Source: an uncultured Erysipelotrichaceae bacterium (lineage in GTDB: Bacteria; Bacillota_I; Bacilli_A; RF39; UBA660). Taken from it: a stretch of 12,429 bases of DNA. The position numbers and the translations under genes are program-made. The notes under the pieces are model-generated. The model did not search any database and had not been told where the DNA came from. It was given only the letters and a program-made list of their open reading frames with translations. Positions 1-5,978 of this stretch are shown in pieces. The DNA is taken from positions 1 to 12,429 of the forward strand of contig CACZQD010000028.1 in the NCBI GenBank assembly GCA_902783215.1, in the 5' to 3' direction. The first letter of the stretch is position 1, and every line of letters begins with the position of its first letter.

Positions 1-216
1 AAGAGTTCAAATATGGTATTATCAGAAGTATAGAGATCTTACATTTTAGGTAACTAAATGTGCGGACACTTATTATTTCCATTTATACTTATGATGCATA
101 TTTTATTTTATATTTAAAAATAAAAAAATTTATGTTATAATGGATATGGTAAATGGTAGGTGATATGTAGTATTTAAAAACATATATTTAATTATAAAGA
201 AAGAAGGAGAGATATA
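1..216. other. left-edge region without a supported gene
   Basis: All three forward frames close early: frame 1 at 31-33, frame 2 at 47-49 and frame 3 at 51-53. Any of these could be the tail of an upstream gene, but 10-16 residues are too few to identify one. An imperfect inverted repeat (ACATTTTAG at 41-49 and CTAAATGT at 54-61) lies just after these stops and is not followed by a T-run, so it is not a clear intrinsic terminator. The rest is A/T-rich leader for the lipoprotein gene at 217. Confidence 0.4.
113..141 (+). promoter_or_regulatory. putative SigA-type promoter for the lipoprotein gene
   Basis: An extended -10 (TG at 133-134, one base, TATAAT at 136-141) is preceded after 17 nt by a weak -35, TTTAAA at 113-118. 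This would give a leader of about 70 nt, which is long for this window. TATAAA at 193-198 is an alternative -10 that would place the start of transcription at the SD, as in most neighbouring genes, but it has no recognisable -35. Confidence 0.5.
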
Positions 217-1473
217 ATGAAAAAAACAGTTAAATATTTAATATTATTTTTTATCTTTGTTTTTTGTCTAACAGGATGTGTTAAATTTAATTCAACTATG
301 ACTATTAATAAAGATAAATCAATGGATTATACTATAATTTATGCATTTGATACTTCAGTATTTGGTGATCAATCACTACTAACTGATGAGAATAAAAAGC
401 AATTGCAAGATAAAGGGTTTAAAATCGAAGATTATAACGAAAACTCTTTAAAAGGTTTCACAGTATCAAAAAAGATATCTAATATTGATTATGTAAGTGA
501 TACTAAAAATATTGACTATGATTTATCTGGAGTATTATCAAATAAAGATAATACAAGTAAGATATTTAAAGTCAAAAAAGGTTTTTTAAAAAATACATAT
601 ACTGCTAAATTTAAATTTGATTCATCAGAAAGTGATTTAAATTCTTCAGATTTAAATGAATCAGCAACAGAAAGTAGTAATGAAGTAACTGAAGATGTTA
701 CAAATAATATTACAGCTGATACACAAAATAGTGAGAGTACTGAATCATTAGATGATTTATCAAAGATGAGTAGTTCAATGGATTTATCATTTAATGTAAA
801 TTTACCATATAGTGCGAAATCAAGTAATGCAACAAAAAAGGAAAATGATAATAAAAAACTAACTTGGTCTTTAGCATACGGAAATGATCCTCAAAATATT
901 GAGTTTAGTTTTGAATTATATAATATGAATAATATCTTTATATTAGCTGGTGTTGGAGGATTATTATTAATTATATTAGTAGTAATTATTGTTGTTTTAA
1001 GTATTGGTAAAAACAAGAAAAAGCCTATTATTGATTTGAATACTAATGATAATATAAATATTAGTAATGAAAGTGTTGATAATGTTGTTGAAGATCAAAT
1101 ACCTAATAATACCCAAAATGATATGGATTTCTTTAAACAACCAATAAATGATATTGTTTCTAATGATACTGAAATGGATAATGTAAATAATGTAGAAACA
1201 ACTACTAATGATTCAGAAACAGAGAATAATTTAGTATCTGATTCAATGAATGATAGTATTGATGCTAATGAATCTAGTGTATTAGATAATGATACTTTGG
1301 AACAAACAACTAGTATATCTGAAACTACAAATGAAAATAATGTAGCTAATGATGAAGTAATTATTAAAAATACTAATAGCAATTTAGCAAATACTTCAAT
1401 GGGATTAAATGATTTTGTAAATAATATGAATGAAAATACGTCAAATATCGATAAAAATGATAATAATTTGTAA
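217..1473 (+). CDS. LppM-like lipoprotein with a transmembrane helix and long acidic Asn-rich tail
   Basis: The predicted product is a 418-residue envelope protein. A hydrophobic signal ends in a lipobox, LTGC at residues 18-21, so Cys21 should be lipidated. The segment after it (VKFNSTMTINKDKSMDYTI) resembles the start of LppM/DUF3153 lipoproteins: a cysteine followed by a beta-rich domain. Residues about 130-185 are a Ser/Asn/Glu/Thr linker. A strong membrane helix spans about 240-263 and is followed by a KNKKKK stop-transfer cluster. Residues 265-418 are an acidic, low-complexity tail rich in Asn, Asp, Ser, Thr and Glu, presumably cytoplasmic. A good SD, AAGGAG at 204-209, supports the start. 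It precedes two small membrane-protein genes that may be functionally linked. The fold assignment rests on weak resemblance; the lipobox and topology are visible directly. The function is unknown. Confidence 0.8.
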   Translation: MKKTVKYLILFFIFVFCLTGCVKFNSTMTINKDKSMDYTIIYAFDTSVFGDQSLLTDENKKQLQDKGFKIEDYNENSLKGFTVSKKISNIDYVSDTKNIDYDLSGVLSNKDNTSKIFKVKKGFLKNTYTAKFKFDSSESDLNSSDLNESATESSNEVTEDVTNNITADTQNSESTESLDDLSKMSSSMDLSFNVNLPYSAKSSNATKKENDNKKLTWSLAYGNDPQNIEFSFELYNMNNIFILAGVGGLLLIILVVIIVVLSIGKNKKKPIIDLNTNDNINISNESVDNVVEDQIPNNTQNDMDFFKQPINDIVSNDTEMDNVNNVETTTNDSETENNLVSDSMNDSIDANESSVLDNDTLEQTTSISETTNENNVANDEVIIKNTNSNLANTSMGLNDFVNNMNENTSNIDKNDNNL

Positions 1474-1480
1474 TTTATTA

Positions 1481-1509
1481 TTGTTTTAGAGGAATATTTG
1501 ATATATAAT
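1481..1509 (+). promoter_or_regulatory. putative promoter for the DUF4234 gene
   Basis: TTGTTT at 1481-1486, a 17-nt spacer and a perfect TATAAT at 1504-1509. The -10 ends 6 nt before the SD AGGAGG at 1516-1521, the same close packing seen at most other promoters here. The -35 matches consensus at only three positions. Confidence 0.5.
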
Positions 1510-1530
1510 TAATATAGGAGGAGTGATAGA

Positions 1531-1896
1531 ATGATAAATAACAGAAATATTGCGCTATGTATAGTTCTTTCCATTGTAACATGTGGAATATATGGAATTT
1601 ATTGGTTTGTTGTAATGACAAACGATGTTAAGACTGCTGCTAATGATACTGAATTAGCATCTGGAGGTTTAGCTTTCTTCTTAACACTTATTACATGTGG
1701 AATATATGGCTTTTATTGGGCATATAAAATGGGTGAATTAATTAAAAGAGCGCAAGAAAAAAGAAATTTACCTGTTAATGATAACGCAATTGTTTATTTA
1801 ATTCTTCAAATTTTTGGACTTGGTATTGTTGTTTATGCATTAGTTCAAAATGAATTAAATAAAATGTCAGATAATTCTGTTAGTCAAGCCGCTTAA
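1531..1896 (+). CDS. DUF4234 family small membrane protein
   Basis: The product is a 121-residue integral membrane protein with three hydrophobic segments at about residues 7-29, 46-66 and 86-105. The first two carry a near-identical motif, TCGIYGIYW (17-25) and TCGIYGFYW (55-63), followed by polar residues. This duplicated TCGIYG.YW signature is typical of the DUF4234 family, whose biochemical role is not established. The SD AGGAGG at 1516-1521 lies 9 nt before the ATG. The gene is followed after 14 nt by a DUF2752 gene; small membrane proteins of these types often sit together in Firmicutes. The length is normal for the family. Confidence 0.85.
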   Translation: MINNRNIALCIVLSIVTCGIYGIYWFVVMTNDVKTAANDTELASGGLAFFLTLITCGIYGFYWAYKMGELIKRAQEKRNLPVNDNAIVYLILQIFGLGIVVYALVQNELNKMSDNSVSQAA

Positions 1897-1903
1897 GGCT
1901 TTT
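1886..1903 (+). terminator. weak hairpin over the stop codon of the DUF4234 gene
   Basis: AAGCC (1886-1890) pairs with GGCTT (1897-1901) around a 6-nt loop that contains the TAA stop, and TTTT follows. The stem is only 5 bp, so this is at best a partial terminator or attenuator before the DUF2752 gene. Confidence 0.3.
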
Positions 1904-1910
1904 CTTATTT

Positions 1911-2294
1911 ATGAAGAAAAAAATATTTATACTTATAATTTTATTAGTTTTCAGCATACTATATTTAGTAATTGGTAATTTAATGCATATATATATTCCT
2001 TGTTTTATACATCAATTAACTGGGTTATATTGTCCAGGATGTGGTTCAACTAGAATGATGTTTTCAATCTTAAAATTTGATTTTAAAGCAGCGTTTCAAT
2101 ATAACCAATTATTATTTATATTATCACCAGCTATCTTATTTTTATTAATTGATTATATATATAGTTGGATTGTTGATAAAAAATGTTTAGTTAAAAAAAT
2201 TCCTAATTACATATGGTATATATTAATTGTAATATTATTGATTTATGGGATTCTACGTAATATATATGTTCCATTACAACCTGTGGAACTATAA
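1911..2294 (+). CDS. DUF2752 family membrane protein
   Basis: The product is a 127-residue membrane protein with hydrophobic helices at about residues 4-24, 66-86 and 101-115. The hallmark is CPGCGSTR at residues 41-48, the Cys-Pro-x-Cys-Gly-x-x-Arg signature of DUF2752, followed by an aromatic/hydrophobic stretch. The C-terminal LRN-containing end is also typical, so the protein looks complete. The paired cysteines suggest redox activity or metal binding, but no activity is established for the family. No proper SD is visible: only AAGG at 1895-1898, 12 nt before the ATG and overlapping the upstream stop. Translation may therefore be weak or coupled to the DUF4234 gene 14 nt upstream. Confidence 0.85.
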   Translation: MKKKIFILIILLVFSILYLVIGNLMHIYIPCFIHQLTGLYCPGCGSTRMMFSILKFDFKAAFQYNQLLFILSPAILFLLIDYIYSWIVDKKCLVKKIPNYIWYILIVILLIYGILRNIYVPLQPVEL

Positions 2295-2349
2295 TATTAC
2301 GTTTTTTTTGGACATTATATTATATTTAAAAATTCTTAATCAAGCTGAT

Positions 2350-2478
2350 ATGCAAATAGATAAATATGGTAATGATGTTGGATATAATAAAAGATTAGAT
2401 GATATTGAATCTAGATATGGGTCTGAATCTGATGTATTTAAAAAATGTTTGGAGTTAGTTAAAAGTATAAAGTTATAA
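2350..2478 (+). CDS. doubtful small ORF, possibly a gene remnant
   Basis: A 42-codon frame encodes a polar, charged peptide that looks protein-like (for example RLDDIESRYGSESDVFKKC). No SD precedes ATG 2350. The frame is open further upstream, with a possible TTG start at 2308 (adding a short hydrophobic stretch) or an ATG at 2245 that overlaps the DUF2752 gene by 50 nt; neither has an SD. It may be a small unrecognised gene translated from the upstream message, or the surviving 3' end of a decayed gene. It is followed by a terminator-like hairpin at 2517-2545, consistent with its being the last member of the transcription unit. I do not recognise a family. Confidence 0.35.
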   Translation: MQIDKYGNDVGYNKRLDDIESRYGSESDVFKKCLELVKSIKL

Positions 2479-2516
2479 TAATTTATTTTCACTAATTATA
2501 TTATTTTCAAAATTGT

Positions 2517-2546
2517 AAAAAATATGTCGTAATTGCATATTTTTTT
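2517..2546 (+). terminator. AT-rich intrinsic terminator after the membrane-protein cluster
   Basis: AAAAAATATG (2517-2526) pairs perfectly with CATATTTTTT (2536-2545) around a 9-nt loop, and the right arm is itself a T-run. It separates the DUF4234/DUF2752 unit from the SpoIVB-like gene. The A-run and T-run would let it work on either strand. Confidence 0.55.
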
Positions 2547-2595
2547 AACTTTTACAAAAAATAATTATGTAGTCTGTATATAAAGGAGCGTTTTT

Positions 2596-3582
2596 ATGTT
2601 TTTTAAATTAAAAAACAAAGTCCTTGTGCTTCTAATCCTTTTACTTGTACTACCAGTCACTGTAATTGCATATTCAGACTACATTGTTGCTAGTGGTGAA
2701 AACATCGGAATTAAACTAAATTCTGATGGTATAGTTGTTGTTGGAACATATAAAATAAAAGACAAAAATCCTAGTAAAGATGCTGGCATAAAAGAAGGAG
2801 ATATTATTAATAAAATAAATGGCCAAGATGTTAATAATATTGATGATATGGTCAGCATTATCAATAAATCAGAAGATGATACTTTAAAAATTAGTTATTC
2901 AAGAGGGTCTGAGGATTATGAAACAGATTTAACCATGTATAAGGTTGATAATTCTTATAAAACTGGTTTATATGTCAAAGATAGTATTACTGGCATAGGT
3001 ACTCTTACTTTTGTTGATCCAGAAACCAAGAAGTTTGGGGCATTGGGTCATGAAATAATAGAGTCTACGACAGGAAATATCTTAGATATAGAAAGCGGTA
3101 CCATTTTTGAATCAACTGTTACAGGTATTATTAAAAGTGATAGTGGTGTTCCAGGAGAAAAAAAAGCTACTTTTGATACTTCTAAAGTAGATGGTAATGT
3201 ATCTAAAAATACTAATAAAGGAATTTTTGGTGACTATATTTCTAAAATTAGTAAAGATAAATTATATAAAGTTGCACATGCTGATGAAGTAAAAAAAGGG
3301 AAAGCAAAAATACTAACAGTATTAGATGATAAAAGTGTAGAAGAATATGAAGTTAATATTACAAAAGTATCTAATGCTGATAATAATATTAAAAATTTAG
3401 TTTTTGAAATAACTGATGAAAAATTAATTTCTAAAACTAATGGAATAATTCAAGGAATGAGTGGTAGTCCAATAATACAAGGAGATTATATTATCGGTGC
3501 GGTTACGCATGTATTTGTTGATAATCCTTTAAAAGGATATGGTATATTTATAACTAATATGCTAGAAGAAGCAGAAAAATAG
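2596..3582 (+). CDS. spoIVB: SpoIVB-like serine peptidase (family S55) with PDZ domain
   Basis: In Bacillus, SpoIVB is secreted from the forespore and cleaves SpoIVFA, triggering pro-SigmaK processing by SpoIVFB. Here the 328-residue protein has an N-terminal membrane/signal segment (about 8-25), a PDZ domain (about 37-104) with a carboxylate loop near IVVVG, and an S55 domain. The catalytic triad is visible: His152 in GALGHE, Asp274 and Ser289 in GMSGSPI. The 15-residue Asp-Ser spacing matches B. subtilis Asp363/Ser378, and the His-Ser spacing (137) is close to theirs (142). The closing GAVTHVFVDNPLKGYGIFI matches the family end. The protein is about 100 residues shorter than B. subtilis SpoIVB, mainly before the S55 domain. 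The SD AAAGGAG at 2582-2588 sits 7 nt before the ATG. No convincing SigA promoter is seen. It is not next to spo0A or recN as in Bacillus. The family call is sure; its role in sporulation is inferred. Confidence 0.9.
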   Translation: MFFKLKNKVLVLLILLLVLPVTVIAYSDYIVASGENIGIKLNSDGIVVVGTYKIKDKNPSKDAGIKEGDIINKINGQDVNNIDDMVSIINKSEDDTLKISYSRGSEDYETDLTMYKVDNSYKTGLYVKDSITGIGTLTFVDPETKKFGALGHEIIESTTGNILDIESGTIFESTVTGIIKSDSGVPGEKKATFDTSKVDGNVSKNTNKGIFGDYISKISKDKLYKVAHADEVKKGKAKILTVLDDKSVEEYEVNITKVSNADNNIKNLVFEITDEKLISKTNGIIQGMSGSPIIQGDYIIGAVTHVFVDNPLKGYGIFITNMLEEAEK

Positions 3583-3602
3583 AGATTAATTTCTCTATTT
3601 TT
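3575..3602 (+). terminator. intrinsic terminator overlapping the spoIVB stop codon
   Basis: AAAAATAGAGA (3575-3585) pairs perfectly with TCTCTATTTTT (3592-3602), an 11-bp stem with a 6-nt loop. The TAG stop (3580-3582) lies inside the left arm and the right arm ends in a T-run. Confidence 0.75.
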
Positions 3603-3605
3603 AAG

Positions 3606-3634
3606 TTGAATTTTAGAAGTAAATGTGCTATTAT
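3606..3634 (+). promoter_or_regulatory. SigA-type extended -10 promoter of the SGNH hydrolase gene
   Basis: TTGAAT (3606-3611), a 17-nt spacer, and TATTAT (3629-3634) with TG at 3626-3627. The -10 ends 7 nt before the SD AGGAGG (3642-3647), predicting a very short leader. TGTGCTA is shared with the promoters at 7768 and 10842 and the minus-strand promoter at 10828. Confidence 0.7.
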
Positions 3635-3654
3635 AATTCGCAGGAGGAATGAAG

Positions 3655-4344
3655 ATGACAAAATATATCAAAAAGTATTGGGCTATTTTAACTTCAATTA
3701 TTTTACTAGTAGTTACTATTTATAGTATAAACTATGCTACAGACTTGTCAAAGGATTATAAAAACTTTAAGCACCAATATATTAATGAAAAACAAAATTA
3801 TGTGTTTCTTGGAGATTCTATTACTAATTATTATGATTTAGATGAATATTATGATTATAAATACATTGTAAATAGTGGTGTAGGTGGTGATCAGACAACT
3901 GATATTTTAAAACAAATGAAAGAAAGAGTATATGATTATAATCCTACTAAAGTCATATTACTTATCGGAATTAATGATATGGCAAGTGGTAGAAGCAATG
4001 ATAAGATTTTAAGAAATATTGAAAGTATTGTATTAAAAATCAAAAAGAATAGACCATATGCTAAAATATATGTAGAATCTGTATATCCATTATCTAAAAA
4101 GCCAGATTCTCATCCATATCGAGAAATAGGTAATAAAAAGATACAATCACTTAATAAAAATATAAAAGATATGTGTATTAAGCATAATCTAACTTACATT
4201 AATGTTTATGATTCATTAACTGATGAAAAAGGATATTTAAAAGACAAGTATACTGAGGATGGATTACACTTAAACGGACTAGGTTATCATAAAGTAACTA
4301 AAGTCTTAAATAAATATGTTAATGAACGTATTTATAATAATTAA
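3655..4344 (+). CDS. membrane-anchored SGNH/GDSL-type hydrolase
   Basis: The 229-residue product has an N-terminal membrane anchor (about residues 10-28), so the enzyme should face outward. All SGNH blocks are present: GDS (53-55) with nucleophile Ser55, the block II glycine in GVGGDQT (Gly78), GIND (105-108) with Asn107, and DGLHLN with Asp202 and His205. The family hydrolyses ester bonds in lipids, acetylated glycans or peptidoglycan; the sequence resembles platelet-activating-factor acetylhydrolase-like members, but the substrate cannot be read from it. I prefer ATG 3655 to ATG 3649 because the SD AGGAGG (3642-3647) is 7 nt from the former and only 1 nt from the latter. It has its own promoter and lies behind the spoIVB terminator, so it is probably a separate transcript. 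No clear terminator follows. Confidence 0.9.
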   Translation: MTKYIKKYWAILTSIILLVVTIYSINYATDLSKDYKNFKHQYINEKQNYVFLGDSITNYYDLDEYYDYKYIVNSGVGGDQTTDILKQMKERVYDYNPTKVILLIGINDMASGRSNDKILRNIESIVLKIKKNRPYAKIYVESVYPLSKKPDSHPYREIGNKKIQSLNKNIKDMCIKHNLTYINVYDSLTDEKGYLKDKYTEDGLHLNGLGYHKVTKVLNKYVNERIYNN

Positions 4345-4390
4345 ATAAGATGTTTTAATATGTAAAATATGTGAAAAATTAATTAATTAA

Positions 4391-4419
4391 TTGCTATAAA
4401 ATAGTATTTATGGTACAAT
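4391..4419 (+). promoter_or_regulatory. SigA-type promoter of mscL
   Basis: TTGCTA (4391-4396), a 17-nt spacer and TACAAT (4414-4419) with an extended TG at 4411-4412. The -10 ends 6 nt before the SD GGGAG (4426-4430). Confidence 0.7.
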
Positions 4420-4437
4420 TTAATTGGGAGTGGTAGT

Positions 4438-4821
4438 ATGAAAAAAATGTTAAATGAATTTAAAGATTTTATTAACAAAGGAAACGTTGTTGATCTTGCT
4501 GTTGGTGTTTTAATTGGTAGTGCATTTTCATCAATTGTAACATCATTAACAAATAATATTATTTCACCAATTATTGGTATGTTTGGTGAAGCAGATTTCT
4601 CAGGAATGGTTTTAAATATTCATGTAGGAATTATAAAACTTAGTTTAAAATATGGAGCATTTTTAACAGATGTTATTAATTTTGTTATAATGGCATTCAT
4701 AATCTTCTTAATTGTTAAATTTATGAATAAAATTATGACTAAGAAAGAAGAACAAGTAGAAGAAAAAGTTAATGAAGAATTAGAGGTTTTAAAAGAAATT
4801 CGTGATAATTTAAAAAAATAG
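4438..4821 (+). CDS. mscL: large-conductance mechanosensitive channel MscL
   Basis: MscL forms a homopentameric inner-membrane pore that opens under membrane tension and releases solutes on hypo-osmotic shock. The 127-residue length is typical. The N-terminal amphipathic helix (MLNEFKDFINKGNVVDLAVG) leads into TM1 (about 16-45), whose VLIGSAF segment lines the pore constriction. The periplasmic loop is short. TM2 (about 73-96) is followed by a charged cytoplasmic helix (about 98-127) ending in the ELEVLKEIRDNLKK bundle. The SD GGGAG is 7 nt before the ATG. A small unknown gene follows 17 nt downstream, probably on the same message, ending at the terminator at 5105. Confidence 0.97.
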   Translation: MKKMLNEFKDFINKGNVVDLAVGVLIGSAFSSIVTSLTNNIISPIIGMFGEADFSGMVLNIHVGIIKLSLKYGAFLTDVINFVIMAFIIFLIVKFMNKIMTKKEEQVEEKVNEELEVLKEIRDNLKK

Positions 4822-4838
4822 GAAAGGCGTGATATTTT

Positions 4839-5105
4839 ATGACAAGGGAACAGTTTGAAGAAAACAACAAAGGAGTATACGTATTAGAAACAAATCAATA
4901 TTTAAATCATCCAGGTATATATGCAATAATAGTTGGAGAAAATAATGTGATTGCCTATAAAAATCCTTGCGCTGGTAAACAGATACAAGGTGCAACTGAA
5001 TGGGCAAAATCTTGTCATAGTATTGAAGAAGCGTATCAAGAGATTAATGATTATATTGAATCATTAATCAATATAGAAAAACCAAAACAAAAGATAATAA
5101 AATAA
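4839..5105 (+). CDS. small hypothetical protein downstream of mscL
   Basis: This 88-residue soluble protein is not one I recognise. It has a hydrophobic beta-like core (YAIIVGENNVIAY, about 28-40), a segment with Cys44 in NPCAG, a Trp-containing WAKSCHS with Cys59, and an acidic helix (about 62-77) before a basic Lys-rich end. There is no signal peptide or membrane helix. The SD-like AAAGG (4823-4827) is 11 nt before the ATG, a rather long spacing. The 17-nt gap after mscL and the shared terminator suggest co-transcription with mscL, but nothing indicates a role in mechanosensing. Confidence 0.7.
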   Translation: MTREQFEENNKGVYVLETNQYLNHPGIYAIIVGENNVIAYKNPCAGKQIQGATEWAKSCHSIEEAYQEINDYIESLINIEKPKQKIIK

Positions 5106-5131
5106 AAAGAAGATTTTTGTCTTCTTTTATT
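5105..5131. terminator. bidirectional terminator between convergent small genes
   Basis: AAAAGAAGA (5105-5113) pairs perfectly with TCTTCTTTT (5120-5128) around a 6-nt loop. T-rich tracts follow on the plus strand (TTTTATTTATT) and, in mirror image, on the minus strand. The left arm touches the TAA of the 88-residue gene and the right arm touches the TAA of the minus-strand 29-residue gene. Confidence 0.75.
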
Positions 5132-5216
5132 TATTAGGAAATAGTGATATTACAAACATTCCCACCATTGCTATTAAAGCTATTATTACTAATATTTTTT
5201 GTACTACTTTATTCAT
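5127..5216 (-). CDS. 29-residue single-helix membrane miniprotein
   Basis: The start is ATG at 5216-5214 and the stop TAA at 5129-5127. The peptide begins MNKVVQK, continues as a hydrophobic helix (about residues 8-26, ILVIIALIAMVGMFVIS), and ends LFPNK. Two to three basic residues before the helix predict the N-terminus inside. A strong SD, AAAGAGGTG (5232-5224), lies 7 nt before the ATG, and TATAAT (5242-5237) lies just upstream, so this short frame has a complete expression signal. Size and layout recall short Firmicute membrane miniproteins such as Prli42 (stressosome anchor) or DUF4044, but the sequence is too short to assign by eye. It is divergent from the SpoIIM gene and convergent with the mscL unit. 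Confidence 0.75.
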   Translation of the reverse strand: MNKVVQKILVIIALIAMVGMFVISLFPNK

Positions 5217-5236
5217 TTGTATTCACCTCTTTAATA

Positions 5237-5265
5237 ATTATAATATAAAACGAAAAAAATTGGAA
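5237..5265 (-). promoter_or_regulatory. putative promoter of the 29-residue miniprotein gene
   Basis: On the minus strand TATAAT (5242-5237) lies 4-6 nt before the SD. A -35 17 nt upstream is poor (TTCCAA at 5265-5260). It is divergent from the SpoIIM promoter, whose own -35 candidate covers the same bases. Confidence 0.45.
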
Positions 5266-5290
5266 TAAATTTTTAGATATTTAATATAAT
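5260..5290 (+). promoter_or_regulatory. putative promoter of the SpoIIM-like gene
   Basis: TTGGAA (5260-5265) and TATAAT (5285-5290) with a long 19-nt spacer. The -10 ends 5 nt before the SD AGGTGAT (5296-5302), so the leader would be about 10 nt. Confidence 0.45.
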
Positions 5291-5305
5291 TTATCAGGTG
5301 ATAAA

Positions 5306-5920
5306 GTGGACAAACTAAGAAAAATAATTAAATATGATAAAAAGATGATGCTAGCTTTATCGATATTAGTTATAGTAGGTATTGTTACGGGTTCTTTATT
5401 CGCGCTTATTTTAAGTACTAATGATAAAGAAATAGTTATTAATGGTGTACAAAAATTTAATGAAAACATAATGCATGGACATTATAATTATTTAGATTCA
5501 TTTAAAAATGTTTTTATTAGTAATATTTTAATTACTATATTAATATGGATATTAGGTTTATCTATAATTGGTATAGTGGCAGTTATATTTATCGTTTTTT
5601 TCAAATCATTTACTCTTGGTTTTACTATATCAAGTTTTATTTTAACTTTTAAATTTAAAGGTTTAATTTTATCTTTTTTCTATATATTTCCTTCAATTAT
5701 TATCAATATATTGATATTTATGTATTTAAGCACTTATACAATACATTTATCACTTATTATGATTAAATGTATTGTGGGAAAAAAATCTCTTAATTTCAAG
5801 AGTTTTATGCATAATTATAGTGCTGTATTAGTTATATCTCTTACTGGCATTATAATAAGTGGTTTATATGAAGTATTTATTAATCCATTTATATTAAAAG
5901 TTATTGGAAATATTATCTAG
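5306..5920 (+). CDS. spoIIM: SpoIIM-like membrane protein (stage II sporulation protein M family)
   Basis: In spore-formers SpoIIM is part of the DMP (SpoIID/M/P) complex that remodels peptidoglycan and drives membrane migration during engulfment; homologues without a sporulation role also exist. The 204-residue protein is strongly hydrophobic, with helices at about 16-37, 70-99, 103-115, 119-153 and 173-197. The signature region is ILGLSIIGIVAVIFIVFFK (82-100) followed by SFTLGFT, matching the SpoIIM core. A polar loop (38-65, including NENIMHGHYNY) follows the first helix. The start is GTG 5306, supported by the SD AGGTGAT (5296-5302), 3 nt away, the same arrangement as mnmA. Length matches the family. 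The terminator at 5915 overlaps its stop. Confidence 0.85.
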   Translation: MDKLRKIIKYDKKMMLALSILVIVGIVTGSLFALILSTNDKEIVINGVQKFNENIMHGHYNYLDSFKNVFISNILITILIWILGLSIIGIVAVIFIVFFKSFTLGFTISSFILTFKFKGLILSFFYIFPSIIINILIFMYLSTYTIHLSLIMIKCIVGKKSLNFKSFMHNYSAVLVISLTGIIISGLYEVFINPFILKVIGNII

Positions 5921-5943
5921 ATGTATTGCTAGATGCTTTTTTT
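5915..5943 (+). terminator. intrinsic terminator over the SpoIIM stop codon
   Basis: ATCTAG (5915-5920) pairs with CTAGAT (5929-5934) around an 8-nt loop; after GC comes a run of seven Ts (5937-5943). The stop TAG (5918-5920) is in the left arm. Confidence 0.6.
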
Positions 5944-5952
5944 CTTAAAAAG

Positions 5953-5961
5953 TGATATAAT
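5953..5961 (+). promoter_or_regulatory. extended -10 promoter of mnmA
   Basis: TGA-TATAAT (5953-5961) is a strong extended -10; no good -35 is seen at 16-18 nt. The -10 ends 6 nt before the SD AGGTGAT (5968-5974). Confidence 0.55.
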
Positions 5962-5978
5962 ATGTACAGGTGATGGGT

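Noticed and set aside
1..61. possible insertion-sequence end at the left edge
   Set aside because: The short frame tail and imperfect inverted repeat look like an IS end, but no terminal repeat partner, target duplication or transposase motif is visible.
158..170. AGGTGAT followed by ATG TAG in the first leader
   Set aside because: The SD-like motif directly abuts an ATG followed at once by a stop, so no peptide results; it may be a chance or vestigial start.
1095..1382. 95-codon minus-strand frame inside the lipoprotein gene
   Set aside because: It is the antisense shadow of the repetitive Asn/Ser/Thr tail, with no SD or promoter.
2308..2336. TTGGAC (2308-2313) as a promoter before the small ORF
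   Set aside because: No acceptable -10 at 16-18 nt (AATTCT).
2679..2864. minus-strand frame opposite the SpoIVB PDZ domain
   Set aside because: The opposite strand encodes a conserved domain; this frame has no SD and no recognisable product. The same applies to the frames at 3486-3671, 5281-5469, 10586-10774 and 10939-11133.
3649..3654. ATG 3649 as start of the SGNH hydrolase
   Set aside because: It is 1 nt from the SD; ATG 3655 has 7-nt spacing.
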